Shown here: positions 1-11,640 of the stretch, in pieces
Layout: every line of letters begins with the position of its first letter
How positions within the stretch are numbered: position 1 is the stretch's first letter
Origin: Coenobita brevimanus
Taxonomy: Eukaryota; Arthropoda; Malacostraca; Decapoda; Coenobitidae
DNA length: 64,000 nucleotides
Direction: 5' to 3'
NCBI GenBank assembly: GCA_032717465.1
Contig: CM064664.1
Coordinates: 1,430,969-1,494,968, forward strand
The notes under the pieces: model-generated
What the model saw: only the letters and a program-made list of their open reading frames with translations
Database searches by the model: none
Told to the model about the DNA's origin: nothing
Program-made: the position numbers and the translations under genes

Positions 1-358
1 TCCTAGCAAGTTCAATTTGTGCCTCTTGAATACGAGCCTGAGACTCAGCCTCCTTAGCCTGAGACTCAGCTTCCTTAGCACGTGCCTGAAACTCAGCCTC
101 CTTAACACGAGCCTCCTGCAGAGCTAGCTGTAACTTAGCTATTTCAATCTGCGTTTGCTCATTTGGAGGAGTTACATTAAACAAGCTTTTATTAATCATG
201 CCAACAATTTGATCTTTAGAATGATGAGAGTGAACTGCAATTCCCAATTGTTGAACAACAAGCTTAAGTTCATTCTTTGTTCTGTTTTCTACATCACACA
301 CTGTTTGCACATTTGACAAAAAATCTTTGGCTTCATCAAGTGTAGTAATAGTAGACAT
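1..358 (-). CDS. Partial Gag-like protein of a Gypsy-type LTR retrotransposon (N-terminus only)
   Basis: An open frame starts at an ATG at 358-356 and runs without a stop off the left edge of the window (about 119 codons). The N-terminal part (MSTITTLDEAKDFL) resembles the small helical start of arthropod Gypsy Gag proteins. It is followed by an Ala/Glu/Gln/Arg-rich stretch with repeated KEAESQA-type units that should form a long coiled coil. Upstream on the same strand lie a primer-binding-like site and an LTR-like terminus, which is the expected order. A second, decayed gag with a similar EIAK.QL heptad block lies at 55.9-56.6 kb. The family assignment rests on architecture and motif style; capsid, protease and pol would lie outside the window. 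A host coiled-coil gene is the alternative. Confidence 0.55.
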   Translation of the reverse strand, partial: MSTITTLDEAKDFLSNVQTVCDVENRTKNELKLVVQQLGIAVHSHHSKDQIVGMINKSLFNVTPPNEQTQIEIAKLQLALQEARVKEAEFQARAKEAESQAKEAESQARIQEAQIELAR

Positions 359-420
359 CATGAATAAATCACGGTCACAAAATATCAAGCAATATCCTTA
401 TGATAATATCCTGAATATCC

Positions 421-437
421 TGATAAGAGGTCGCCAA
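421..437 (-). promoter_or_regulatory. Putative primer-binding site of the LTR element
   Basis: On the minus strand TTGGCGACCTCTTATCAGG follows the LTR-like terminus (CCGTAACA) after a short spacer and precedes the gag ATG by about 65 bases. TGGCGAC-type primer-binding sites are common in metazoan Gypsy elements. I have not matched it to a specific tRNA 3' end. Confidence 0.35.
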
Positions 438-442
438 ATTTA

Positions 443-720
443 TGTTACGGAACAGAGAAAGATAATGTACACTTTAAGTGAGAATACTAAAAATCACTAC
501 TGTCCTGCAAAGTTCCAGGTTCAAAACAAAAGAGTTAGGTAAAATTACAAGTTAAATTTTAATGCTCAAACTAACAACTAAACATTCAGGACTCATAAGG
601 ATAATGTAATGGCAAAAAACACGTTAAATATATGGTTAACTGCAATAGCCTCTATTAACACGAAATTAGCAAGTGTAATTTTATCTAAGTCAGCCCTGAT
701 AAAATGAGAAAACTGGATAA
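443..720 (-). mobile_element. LTR segment of the Gypsy-type element, interrupted by copy A
   Basis: The plus strand reads TGTTACGG at 443, so the minus-strand LTR would end in CCGTAACA directly before the primer-binding-like site. The sequence up to 720 is AT-rich and non-coding and stops at the poly(T) tract (poly(A) tail) of the non-LTR element A. The rest of the LTR is probably displaced to 4036-4510. The LTR call depends on the TG..CA terminus and PBS order; no second LTR is available for comparison. Confidence 0.4.
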
Positions 721-3700
721 TTTTTTTTTTTTTTAATGCGAGGAAGAAGGAACCAAAGGCCATGAGCCCGCAGTAACAGTTCCCTCCAAGAGAAAAACAA
801 AATACAATAGAGAGCCAAATTCAAGATCCGATCATTTTGAGATGCCTGGACACACTGCGTTTGAAAGACTGGAGATCATAGGCAGGAGGAAATACAGACA
901 GAGGGAGACAGTTCCAGAGCTGACCTGTTGCATGAATGAAAGACTGGGAGTAACGGTTAACTCTTGCATTAGAGAGTTGGACAGAAAAGGGATGAGAGTT
1001 TGCTGCCAGACGGGTGCTACGCGCCCGTCGTAGAGGTGGAGGAATGCAAGCAGACAGTTCAGAGGAGCAGTGACCATTAAAGTAGCGATAGAAAAGAGAT
1101 AAAGATGCAACAGTGCGGCGAAGAGACAGAGGTTGAAGGGAGTCAGTAAGAGGAGGAGAGTTAATGAGACGAAAAGCCTTTGACTCCACCCTATTGAGAA
1201 GAGCTGTATGTGGGGAGCCTCCCCACACATGAGAGTTGTACTCCACACAGGGGCGGATAAAACCCCTGTATAGAGTCAACAATTGTGCAGGGGTAAAGAA
1301 AGAGCGGAGTCGGCTTAGCACACCCAATCTCTTGGAAGCAGATTTTACAAGAGATGCAATATGATCTTTCCAAGATAAGTCCCGAGTAAATGAAACCCCA
1401 AGCATGTTCAAGGATGATGCAGGATTAATCTGAATATTATTAAACATTAGTGGGTATACCTGTGGAAGATTTTGTCGGGTTGATAGGTGTAAGAACTGAG
1501 TCTTAGAAGCATTAAAGACAACCATATTATTTTTACCCCAGTCAGAGATATGAGCCAAGTCAGACATTAGGTGTGCCATAGCCTCATCCCTTGTTTCTTG
1601 AAGTAACTGTTGAGATGGGCGTTGCGGGAACCGAATGGAAAGGTGAAGGGTGGAGTCATCAGCGTATGAGTGGATAGAGTTAGATGTACAGCTTAGAAGA
1701 TCATTGATGAATAAAAGGAAGAGAGTTGGTGATAGGACAGAGCCCTGAGGAACACCACTGTTGATAGATCTAGGAGAAGAACGATGGCCGTCTACGACAG
1801 CAGCTATAGAACGACCAGAAAGGAAGCTAGCGATGAAGGTACAGATAGAAGGATAGAAACCGTAGGAGGGCAGTTTGGAAATTAAAGATTTATGCCAGAC
1901 TCGATCGAAAGCCTTTGAGATGTCAAGTGCAATGGCAAAGCTTTCGCCAAAGTCCCGAAAGGAGGATGACCAGGAGTCTGAAAGGTAGGTGAGAAGATCG
2001 CCAGTGGAGCGTCCCTGACGGAACCCATACTGACGATCGGAAAGAAGGTTGTGATAGGGAAGATGCCTTAAAATTTTTTTATTAAGAATTGACTCGAAAA
2101 CTTTTGAAATACAGGACGTTAAAGCAATTGGACGATAGTTGGAGGGTTGGGAGTGGTCACCCTTCTTTGGGACTGGCTGAATGAGAGCAAACTTCCAGCA
2201 AGAAGGAAAGGTACAAGTTGACAGACAAAGGCGAAATAGTTTGCCTAGGCAGGGTGTAAGCACAGAAGCACAGTTTTTGAGAACAACAGGAGGGACCCCA
2301 TCAGGCCCATATGCCTTGTTAGTACTGAGGCCAGTAATGGCAGAAAATACATCAACTGAAGAAATTTTAATGTCAGCCATGAGGAAGTCAGAGGGGGAAA
2401 GTGATGGAGGAACAGCACCGGAATCGTCTAAGGTGGAATTGGAGGAGAAAGTCTGTGCAAAGAGATCTGCTTTATCAGTAGAAGAAGTAGCTACAGAACC
2501 ATCAGAGTAGAAAAGAGGAGGGAAGGATGATGAGGTAAAGTTGTTAGAAAGATTTTTGGCAAGGTGCCAGAAGGAGCGGGAAGAATTCGAGTTGGAGAGT
2601 TGAGAGCATTTAGTATGGATGAAATTATTTTTAGTAGAGCGAAGAACAGACTTAGCACGATTCCGGGCAGAAACGTAAAGATTTTGTGATTCAGGGGTGG
2701 GTTGGCTCCGGTACCTTTTGTAGGCCTTCTCCTTGTTGCGGAGAGCATTAGAACAAGCGTGATTAAACCAAGGCTTTCTTGTGTTAGTCAAAGGATATGA
2801 GAAAGGAATGTATGCTTCCATGCCCGAGAGAATAACCTCCGTAATGCGCAAGGCACACTCAGATGGCTCACGGCCATGGAAGCAATAATCATTCCAGGGA
2901 AAATCAAAGAAGTACTGCCTGAGGGCCTCCCAGTCCGCAGCTCCAAAATGCCAGAGACGACGTTTCCCTGGAGGGTCCGCAGGCCGTACTGGAGCGATAG
3001 GACAGGTTAAGGTAATAAGGTTGTGATCGGAGGAGCCCAACGGAGAGAAAAGATTAACAGAGTAAGCTGAAGGATTAGTTGTGAGGAAGAGGTCAAGTAT
3101 GTTGGAGCTCTCTCCAAGGCGGTCAGGGATACGGGTAGGGTGCTGTACAAGCTGCTCTAGGTCATTAAGGATAGAAAAGATGTAGGCTTGTTCACCAGGT
3201 GGATCCGTGAAAGGAGAGGAGAGCCAAAGGTGGTGGTGAACATTGAAATCTCCAAGAATGGAGATTTCAGAGAAAGGAGAAATGGACAGAATGTGTTCCA
3301 TCGTAGAAGTAAGATAGTCGAAGAATTTTTGATAGTCAGTAGAATTAGGGGATAAGTAAACAGCACAGATATATTTAGTCAGAGAATGACAGGAAAGCCG
3401 AAGCCAGAGAGTGGAGAATTCAGAAGAATCAAGTTCAGGAACACGAGAGCAAGATAAGTCGTTGCGTATGTATACACAACAGCCACCTTTGGCTTTGAAA
3501 TGAGTATAGAGAAAGTAGGAGGATACAGAAAAGGGTTTGCTGTCAGTTGCCTCAGACAGCTGAGTCTCCGTTAGAAAAAGAAGGTGAGGTTTAGAGGAGG
3601 AGAGGTGGTGCTCAACAGAGCGAAAGTTAGATGAAAGGCCGCGAATGTTGCAGAAATGAAGAAGAAGAGAGTCAGACAGTGGTTCCAGGCACCTCGAGTC

Positions 3701-4037
3701 GTCACCGGGAGAGGGGCAGATGGCGGGGGCATTTATGGTCCCCCCCCCTGGGGACTCCGAGGCTAGGTGAATTGACGCCATTTTGGTAAATTTTGAATAG
3801 GAAGTGTAGTGTGTACTGTGCATGTAGTTTGGTGAAGATAGATAGAGAAATTTGTACTGGAGAGCATGCTGGCCTACTCTCTGTGTAACTGAGACACTGA
3901 AAAAGTTCAGCAAAGGGGGATGGTCAGGAACTAGTCCTGAGGGCTGATGAAACGGGAGCTCCAGCACTCCCTGTCATCAGCTTTCCATCCACCTCGGGAG
4001 TACTGCCCTGCTCGACTGGTGCTACAGTCTACTCCAG
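720..4037 (-). mobile_element. Full-length non-LTR retrotransposon, family A (copy A)
   Basis: The element runs from a 5' UTR near 4037 to a poly(A) tail, seen as a T-run at 721-735. The 5' end aligns with the related element E near 51.15 kb: both contain a CAGTCGA..AGGGC.GTACTCCCGAGGTGG block. The 3' UTR ends in TTCCTTCTTCCTCGCATTAAAA, shared with copies B (23.1 kb) and D (51.87 kb). It holds a single long ORF and no separate ORF1. The insertion appears to split the LTR of the Gypsy-type element. No clear target-site duplication was found by eye. Confidence 0.85.
821..3967 (-). CDS. Endonuclease-reverse transcriptase polyprotein of copy A (intact, 1048 aa)
   Basis: The protein nicks target DNA and copies its own RNA at the nick. 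An APE-type endonuclease lies at about residues 104-320, with N107 (NIRG), E134 (LTET), GDFN at 239-242 and SDHN at 313-316. The reverse transcriptase spans about 545-850: GPDG 554-557, NYRPIALTS from 610, the first catalytic Asp at 682 (LDISKAFD), VPQGSVLSP from 739 and YADD 768-771. A C-terminal [12 protein letters not shown] block follows. The first 62 residues may be translated leader: the next Met, M63 at 3779-3781, precedes a stretch with a counterpart in element E. All catalytic residues are present and the frame is uninterrupted, so the copy may be recent. The clade is uncertain (CR1/Jockey-type group). Confidence 0.88.
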   Translation of the reverse strand: MLELPFHQPSGLVPDHPPLLNFFSVSVTQRVGQHALQYKFLYLSSPNYMHSTHYTSYSKFTKMASIHLASESPGGGTINAPAICPSPGDDSRCLEPLSDSLLLHFCNIRGLSSNFRSVEHHLSSSKPHLLFLTETQLSEATDSKPFSVSSYFLYTHFKAKGGCCVYIRNDLSCSRVPELDSSEFSTLWLRLSCHSLTKYICAVYLSPNSTDYQKFFDYLTSTMEHILSISPFSEISILGDFNVHHHLWLSSPFTDPPGEQAYIFSILNDLEQLVQHPTRIPDRLGESSNILDLFLTTNPSAYSVNLFSPLGSSDHNLITLTCPIAPVRPADPPGKRRLWHFGAADWEALRQYFFDFPWNDYCFHGREPSECALRITEVILSGMEAYIPFSYPLTNTRKPWFNHACSNALRNKEKAYKRYRSQPTPESQNLYVSARNRAKSVLRSTKNNFIHTKCSQLSNSNSSRSFWHLAKNLSNNFTSSSFPPLFYSDGSVATSSTDKADLFAQTFSSNSTLDDSGAVPPSLSPSDFLMADIKISSVDVFSAITGLSTNKAYGPDGVPPVVLKNCASVLTPCLGKLFRLCLSTCTFPSCWKFALIQPVPKKGDHSQPSNYRPIALTSCISKVFESILNKKILRHLPYHNLLSDRQYGFRQGRSTGDLLTYLSDSWSSSFRDFGESFAIALDISKAFDRVWHKSLISKLPSYGFYPSICTFIASFLSGRSIAAVVDGHRSSPRSINSGVPQGSVLSPTLFLLFINDLLSCTSNSIHSYADDSTLHLSIRFPQRPSQQLLQETRDEAMAHLMSDLAHISDWGKNNMVVFNASKTQFLHLSTRQNLPQVYPLMFNNIQINPASSLNMLGVSFTRDLSWKDHIASLVKSASKRLGVLSRLRSFFTPAQLLTLYRGFIRPCVEYNSHVWGGSPHTALLNRVESKAFRLINSPPLTDSLQPLSLRRTVASLSLFYRYFNGHCSSELSACIPPPLRRARSTRLAANSHPFSVQLSNARVNRYSQSFIHATGQLWNCLPLSVFPPAYDLQSFKRSVSRHLKMIGS

Positions 4038-4510
4038 TGATTGCAAGATATATTATTACAGATACAAAATATTATCAATAATGGCTGACACTTAAAACAC
4101 ATGAATCACAAAAACCTCACTAGGCCTACGAATTAACACCCCATGCTATACAGTACAAGAAAAAATGCAATAACACTTATACTCAAATTACACAGCTGCT
4201 AGATGGTTGGAGACTTCCTGAGCACTCACAATAATAACAACAGTACAGGGGAGGACAGAGATGTGACCAAAATGAGGAGTAGATCTAAGTGGCAATTAAT
4301 GTAGAGACTGAGCTCATTATATAGGGGCCGGCAGAGCTTGATACAACTTGTAAGAAGGACGCGCAAATGAAGCCATAGGGGACAAAGAGTTGACACTCCT
4401 GCTCTGAACAACAGAAAGAACGACTTACTCTACTATAAGGGTAGAAGGGGGGAATGAGGTAGAACACACTCGTGATCAAACATGCAGCATACTGTACGTT
4501 AGAATTACAC
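4036..4510 (-). promoter_or_regulatory. Candidate displaced promoter half of the interrupted LTR
   Basis: This is non-coding sequence beyond the 5' end of copy A. On the minus strand it holds a TATA-like CCTATATAATGAG (plus 4314-4326) followed by TCAGTC, a possible initiator. If copy A inserted into the LTR, this would be the U3 part and the whole LTR would be roughly 700-750 bp, possibly bounded by ATTACA near 4505. This is inference from position and the TATA motif. Confidence 0.25.
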
Positions 4511-4541
4511 AAAAGATGATGAAATCATAGGCTATGTAACA

Positions 4542-4998
<457 letters not shown>

Positions 4999-5164
4999 AT
5001 ATATATAAAATATCTAAGGTGACATGCACAATATCAGTGATCCTGACTTCAAGGTCTCTTTATAGCTAGGCTTCTAGTAGGTAATGGCTATGGGAAATTT
5101 TTCTTTATAAAAATATTCCTCAGACTATTTTGTCCTGTCCTACTTATTATTTCTAATATTGTCA

Positions 5165-5784
5165 TTATTATGTGCGTTTAAGTACTTGGATAGTGTGATG
5201 AGTAAGGATTGAAGTTTAGAGTGTGAAGTGCTTGAAGGGGTGCAACAAGAAAGAAAGGTTGATGGTTCCTTGAAAGCAGTAATAAGAAACAGGGAAGTGA
5301 GCATGGAAGTGAAAAAGCTACTACATGACAGTATTGTGATACCAAATCTAACGTATGGAAAACTTGGACCTTTTTGGAGGGACGGAAGTCAAGAGTGAGA
5401 GCAGTGGAAATTAGTTATTTGAGAGGAACATGTGGAGTCACATAGAGAGACAGACTGACAAATGAGGAAGTGACGGAGAATTGTGATGTGGCTATGGATG
5501 TGATAGGAAGCTTTAAGAGAAACACACTGAGGTGGTTTGGACATGTGGAGAGGATAGAGAGCGAGAGACTGACCAGGAGAGTGTATGTGAGTGAGGAGGA
5601 GGGGGAAGAGTGAGGGGGAGGCCAAGGATGAGATGGAGGGATGGAGTGGAGAGGTATATGAGAGAGGGGGGGGTGAGCTGGGAGCAAGGCAATGAAATTG
5701 CGGGGAACAGGGCGACATGGAGGTGATCTGTTTGTGGCCACCCCTTACTGTATTAAGGAGTCTGGCAATGGATAGATAGATAGA

Positions 5785-5788
<4 letters not shown>
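5165..5788 (+). pseudogene. 5'-truncated family F retrotransposon, C-terminal RT region (F1)
   Basis: Nucleotide similarity to element F2 (44.49-45.08 kb) is high throughout, for example CATGACAGTATTGTGATACCAA and GAAGTGAGCATGGAAGTGAAAA. The reading frame corresponds to the region downstream of the RT catalytic motif (FKYL..VMSKD, then EVSMEVKKLLHDSIVIP) but has many stops. The copy ends in CTGGCAATG followed by a (GATA)n tail at 5770-5785. It is a dead-on-arrival insertion. Confidence 0.85.

Positions 5789-5822
<34 letters not shown>
5786..5822. repeat. (ATT)n microsatellite
   Basis: About 12 ATT units directly follow the GATA tail of fragment F1. Confidence 0.9.
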
Positions 5823-5823
<1 letters not shown>

Positions 5824-5824
5824 T

Positions 5825-8640
5825 AGAATTTGTATTAGTAATAATAATACTATTACCATTACTATTATTCTGTGGGAAAGGAAACTGATCTATTGGAATA
5901 TACAGTAGGTCTCTTCGGGAGACTTAATTACTTGAGGAATTTCACCCCTGAAGGAAGAAAAGTCTTTTCAGGAAAATATAAATGTGGAAAAAAAAAATGT
6001 CTCCACAGATCAGAAATAGTTCCATGTAGTAAACAGGTCATGAAGTCAAGTAATTCCATTAAAAGTAGTCGAGACTGATCTGGTATAAGTGAAACATAAG
6101 TTCAGGGGGAGGTATAAGTACCATGTAGAAAATGGTTTAGTGGCAAAAAATAGGTGTGGGTAAGAGGCAGATAATTGGGCCATGAGGGAAAAAAAGCTCC
6201 TGAGGAAACAGGCCAGTGGGGGAAAAGGATCCAGTGAACAGGTTCACAAGGGAAATTAGGTATGTGCTGGTTGAGTCCAAGAAGGTATAGTGTGAGACCG
6301 ACTCATATGTGAGTGAAAATTACTTGATTATCATGTAAGAATTACCATATATGAATATAGGCATATGGTTGCACTGAATGGGTTTGCATATTTTATGCAA
6401 ATGTACCTGCAACAGGTGTCAGCAGAGAGCTCCTTGCATCACATGCGGCGTCAAATAAGATGACCAGCAGAAGACCAAGCTTCATCATCCTTAGGGCCAT
6501 TATCTGTGAGGACAATCAGCCTTTTAGCAATGTAGAAAGTTCATGTATCTGTCATGCAAGACTCCTTTCCTCATCAGTAGATAGGGGTATGGAGCCACAA
6601 TACTAAGTACAGGCATTTAAGGCAAGGGTGACAAACCATGATAAGCCCGAGAGGCATCGGTTTAGCAATGATCCCAAAACAATCCTCAGGCTGAAACCCT
6701 TATGGTTCTTGTCCAAAACCCAATAGAACAGAAAGTGTCGATTTCGTTAACTAGTTACCACCCACCATGGGATATGTTTCCCTAGGTTAGAAGAAACCAT
6801 TTGGCTTGTCATTCACGTAGAGTCACCAGAAAAATGCATTATATGGAGGAAATGGATGGTGGCCACGTCCACCTACCATATAGTTCGTAAAAAACATATA
6901 TCACTTTGGAAATGTAATAGCAAACATTTCAAAGGGCCCCCAAATGTATATTAATGTACGGCTGTTGTATCTTAAGTAAAGGTTCTTATCCATGTAATGC
7001 ACTTCTGTAATAAGTTAATAATTGGTTTTGTCTTCAAGTTCCTGTCGCATATATAAATCCTGGCTTTGAAGCCGAAGACAAAATGCCTATTTATGCCAAG
7101 GAAGATGTTCGCCAAAGCATTGACAAAACCAACAAACACGTGTACAATCCCCTCGATACACTTACCCTCTTACCCCATCTCCTCCTTTTCCTTGCTAAAT
7201 GCAGGTGTTGGCAAGACAGGTCATTGTCATAACACCAGATCACCTTTGGGGAGGATGTGAAGTGGGGTGGGTAATCATGATAACTGCGTACACCCCTCTC
7301 GTCCCTGACCTAAAAATCCTTTTCACATTCATCTTCAAAACTTGTGTTATGACAAGGCTGGGGAGTTTGTGTTTAGTTAGCTCCATACCAAAAGGATGAA
7401 AAGAGGTAATAAAACAACATAGTTTCTTTTTTGTAAAGTTTAATGCTTGACAGGAACATATACACTGAGGATCATGGACTATAGCTCGCAGGCTAGATAT
7501 AGCACTGGACATTTCATCTGGCAGGATCAGTTTTTTTTTTTTTTTTTACAGTTTCCCTAATTTTTATGTGGACAACGTGTGTAAAAGAAAAATTTTTCAG
7601 TGCCTGATTTGATACAAGGCATGTGCATGGTAAGGGGTCCTAGGGCCAAGTCATCACGCTGATGGATCGCATAGCACACAAGAGACATACAGTTGGCACA
7701 CATTAATTTTCACCTTTTCACATTATATCACCCATATTTTATTTGTTTTTTTCAGTCATTCACTTGCACTGATTTAATTCTTTTTTCTTTGTCTGCCAAG
7801 ATCACAAACAAACCAATGAAATAATCTTTTGTTAGAGAGCATGAGGGAGGTGCACCGCGCTACCTCTGGTGATGAGTGGACGCCTGCTGCCCTCCTTACC
7901 CAGTAGTGGGTTGGAGCACATTGCGCAGGTGTCTCCTAACTGGTATGGAGTAGCGTGACAGCAGGGGAAAGCGTAAGTGTCACTTCTATGAGGGTATGGA
8001 GTGCAGTGTTATTTTTCTTGGTTATTTCTAGAAGACGCTTACTGCTATGCATGGGGCATCCCCCATGGCGTGATTTATGTATGTTATGATGAAGGACGTC
8101 ACTGAACTTCACCGGCCACCTCTCTGTTCAAGTGAGAGTGAGTGTGTGTATGGAGAAATGACAGGGACGCTACTATTCCATGAAGACCGTGTGTTCAGGA
8201 AACGCTTACCAAGTCTACTTTCGCTATTATTTCACGGATGGTATTAGACTCTATTAATAGACTCTCTGCTAAGCTGAGAGTACCCTCACTGAAAAGGAGG
8301 CACCCGAATCTGCACAGAACAATGTCTCTCTCGAGTCTGCGCCTACAGAAACTTCCAGGCACTGCTTAAGTGCTGCTACTGGGTATAGATGATGATGAAC
8401 AGTACGTATCCTACAGGCTGAGATTGTTAGAGGAGCAAGCCCGAAGTCTTCTTTCTTGTTTTTTAAGAGCGTCCTTGAAGATGGCGCTAGGGACACCGCC
8501 AATCCATCCTGCACAGAGATAGCGCATGCTGGGAACAGTGTATAAATTTAAGACAGTTCCCACCCTGCCTTTCGTCTGCACCAAACTCGATAGAATTTAG
8601 AAAGCACTCACAGAGCACATACCTTCGCCAATGCCATTGC
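5825..8640. other. No gene recognised
   Basis: The ORFs here are short and lack recognisable domains or codon-like structure. A purine-rich stretch lies at 6080-6260 and homopolymer T runs at 7530-7548. Nothing matches other copies in the window by eye. Confidence 0.6.
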
Positions 8641-8665
8641 CATTACAAAGGGATCCGGATCCTAT

Positions 8666-9208
8666 ATCACCGGATCCGAATCCGAATCCGCCATTTTAAT
8701 CAGTTCTTCCTTGGTTGATAGCCCACCTTTCCACAAAATTTCACTGAAAATCATTGAGAACTTTTGGAGATATTGTGCGGGATACTTCGGATCCGGATTC
8801 GGATCCGCCACTAATTCAACAATTTCTTCCTTGGCCAATGGCCCATCCTTCCACTAAATTTCATGAAAATCCGTTCACATGTTTCTGAGTAATATTGGAT
8901 CCGGATCCGCGGATACAGGATCCGGATACGACATCAAATTTAATCAAATCTTTCTTAGTCCTTGGTGCACCTTTCCACAAAATTTCATTGAAAGTCATTG
9001 AGAACTTTATGAGAATTTTGTACGGGATACTCTGGATCCATATCTGGCCCAAAATTTAATATTTTTTTTCTTCGCCCATGGCTTACAGTCCCACAAAATT
9101 TCGTCAAAATCTATTCAAAACTTTTAGAGTAACCCTGCTAACAGACAGGCAGACAGACAGACAAACAAACCAATGCAGGGTAAAACATAACCTCCTTGGT
9201 GGAGGTAA
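8666..9208 (+). repeat. Alternating ~120-bp tandem repeat with terminal (ACAG)n and hairpin, Helentron/HINE-like
   Basis: Four diverged units start near 8666, 8785, 8895 and 9030. Each carries CACAAAATTTC-type and GAAAATC/GAAAGTC-type blocks; spacers are rich in CGGATCCG-like palindromes. Units 1 and 3 share CATTGAGAACTTT and CGGGATAC, while 2 and 4 share the shorter ATTC/GTTC form, so the higher-order unit is about 240 bp. The array ends in CTAACAGACAGGCAGACAGAC, then AAACAAACC, then a perfect hairpin CCTCCTTGGTGGAGG at 9191-9205. Tandem core, microsatellite and 3' hairpin is the layout reported for Helentron-associated non-autonomous elements. I could not identify the true ends. Confidence 0.5.
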
Positions 9209-9357
9209 TGACAGGACCTTGGACTCTGCTACTAAAGGGCCTCTCTGTTCCACTCGGAAACAGAGGAAAGCAATCCAGAGGGATTGGTGGAGGAGGCCGA
9301 CAATGTTCATAGCATATCCTCCACGAAATTCGGCAGAGGACATAACCCACTAGAGAA

Positions 9358-11640
9358 TTATAATGCATAAAAATTCAATGTTGCTTGGAGCTTCTCTGTT
9401 AGGGGTTGGTGAGGCACACTGTCTCCAGAGACAATGGGTTGGGGCTTACATTTGCAGCACTCTGGTACTAGGACCAAATTTCTCACAATCAAGGCTGAAG
9501 TCGCAACAAGGCTTAAAGCGCTAACTACGTTTAGGAAAACATTGGTTGCAGGTGAGGGAAACATGTGTATGAATGTCGACTTCATCCAGTCCTCCTCTAT
9601 TGCATTCGGGCCACTTGTCGCCATACAGTGCACCTTGGATAGGTGGGGCAGTAACTGCATTGTTTCTCTGGTGACAAAGAGGTCCACAAGCATGTGGCCA
9701 TACCTGAGAACCAATGAGTTGATCATAACCCTCCAGACAGTCAATTCAACTGAGGCTAACTTAAACCTGGAGTGTGCATTGGCCCTCTTGTTCTTCTCCT
9801 TAGAAAATTCTGAGTCAACAGATACCAATGGCAATGGTGAGTTAGCCACTGGATTTGTTTTGTCTGTGCAAGGAAGGGCTCAGACCTTGACTAGCCATAC
9901 TATTTCATGCAATGCACCGCCAGTTCATTGTGCCTTTGCACTACCCCTAATTCTCTGATATTTATGTGCTTGACGCATTCTGTCTATGTCCAAGCCCCCA
10001 GTTCTTGGTGCCCCACTCATGACAGAATGCCTTCCCAAGTCTTAGGCATTGGTTACAATCGTAGGAGTCTGGCACCATCCATCATCAAAGTAGCCTCCTG
10101 GGGCTGGCAGGGACTGGATGGAGCATGTCTCCTGTATATACTTTCTCCTGGGATGCCTTTTACCTCCCGTGGTAGGTGGTAGTGGCACAACCTGCCAAGT
10201 TCAGTACCCACAGCAGTGGCTCCCCATGTGTTCATGACTTCAGGTTGGCGTGAATTGTCCTAAACAATTTTCCCGAAGGCAACATGCACTATCCGGGGGA
10301 GAACGAACTCATACTTACCTGGTGTTCTACTCCAGACCTAATCAGACTACCTGCTTCACAGGATTCAACAAAGATTTACCATATTGATTTTTAAGCCGAG
10401 CTCCCCAGATGACTTGATTACTTAGCTTGAATTTTCTAGACACTCCTCCTTGGTGGCTGCTGCGAGAAGCCAGTCGTTGAGATACATTAATGCATTGATC
10501 CCCTCTGTCACCATATGATGCACCAGCACCTTTGTTAGTCTGATGAAGACAAGATGAGCTAGGCAAAGACCGATAGACCAGCATGTTGGCTGGTGAGTAA
10601 GTAAGCCTTCTAGATCAGTGCTTGTTGTGTGACACTCCTTTGCTAGTGTTAAGTTTTAAAGAGTAGGGGCCTTTGTGCCGTTTTATCATGCTGAATGTGT
10701 TCAGTGATGAGGCTGGTGCCTTGTCGTCCAGTCTGGGACACTTGGAGAGCTTGTAGTGATGAGGAGAAGGCAATCTCTTTTGCATGAGAAAGGTTAGAGC
10801 AGAGAGCGGGAGGTGTTTGGTATGTGGGAGGCGAGTATATGTCTCCCTTATGTATGCATCCAGGACCTGGTTAGAAGAAAAGGGAGCCTCCCAGATGATT
10901 GCTTCCCTTCCCACTCACTCTGTCATGATGAACGCCATGTTTCTCACATTAATGCAGTTTGTCACTGTCTGCAATGGAGATTAATAGCAAGCTATTTAAA
11001 CTATTGTTGAAACTGAGATGCAAATATAAGCACAGAACCTGAGTAGTTAGATGACAGTTTCACTGCTCTTCACTGACACTGGGAATTGAATAGGCATTAC
11101 CCTATGAGGAACTTTGTAAGAGTCAGTCCATTCCTCCAGGCATGGCAGGAAGTAGGCCAGTGACAATGAGAGTGTGAACTACTCTGAGAACATTGCCCCT
11201 TTCCAAATGTCGTAGTTGTCAAGTTCCCACTTGGCCCAGGAAAAGGGGAGAATCACCATCAATGCTGGTAGTGTTGTCCTCTGAAACTATTAGCTGCATA
11301 ATGCCGTCTTTTTCAGCGGAAGGTACAGCAATTACCTCACCACTGTAGGCGTCTGTGATGGCTGTGGCATTGGTCGTGAAAGGCCCTGCTCTCGCTTGTA
11401 CCATCGTAAGCCAGACAGGTGGGAACTGGACTTCCATGGATTCCTGCACCATTAAGACCCATCATTGTTCTATGTTCTGGCATTCTATTAATGATTTTTC
11501 CAAATGCTCCGTGAAAATTTTGATGGATGAGACCTGTACAAACAGCTTCCAACACTTCAGGACTAACTGCCAGTTAAAGCAGGTGGTCTTCACTAGGTCT
11601 GGCTATCTCGTCCTCCTCGTTCCCTTTCCCATGTGAATGT
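9358..11640 (-). pseudogene. DIRS-like (tyrosine-recombinase class) retrotransposon relic
   Basis: A 163-codon frame at 9358-9849 has the order seen downstream of the DIRS reverse transcriptase: TVWRVMINSLVLRYGHMLVDLFVTRETMQL (quoted here only as the positions around the VDLFVTR motif, residues about 50-65), then IVRNLVLVPECCKC. In another frame at about 10440-10560 there is YLNDWLLAAATKEECLENS, the DIRS RT active site region, where the usual YLDDWLL has an Asn in place of the first Asp. A GEL..KIN block follows. The frames are split by stops and shifts, so it is dead. Sequence at 10.6-11.64 kb on the same strand is in the position of Gag/RT N-terminus but I cannot assign it. No tyrosine recombinase was found. 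Confidence 0.65.

Noticed and set aside
821..1373. Short frames overlapping the 3' part of copy A
   Set aside because: They are out-of-frame shadows of the 1048-codon EN-RT ORF and recur at equal positions in copies C and D for that reason.
720..4037. Target-site duplication for copy A
   Set aside because: I compared the flanks at 700-720 and 4036-4060 and found no convincing direct repeat.
8640..9090. CRISPR-like alternation of palindromic short repeats and spacers, or linker DNA because of repeated GGATCC
   Set aside because: The spacers are themselves repeats, the context is eukaryotic and no cas genes exist; GGATCC is part of a diverged natural tandem unit, not a cloning linker.
9434..9958. 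174-codon plus-strand frame
   Set aside because: It is the antisense shadow of the DIRS-like frame, which has recognisable motifs.
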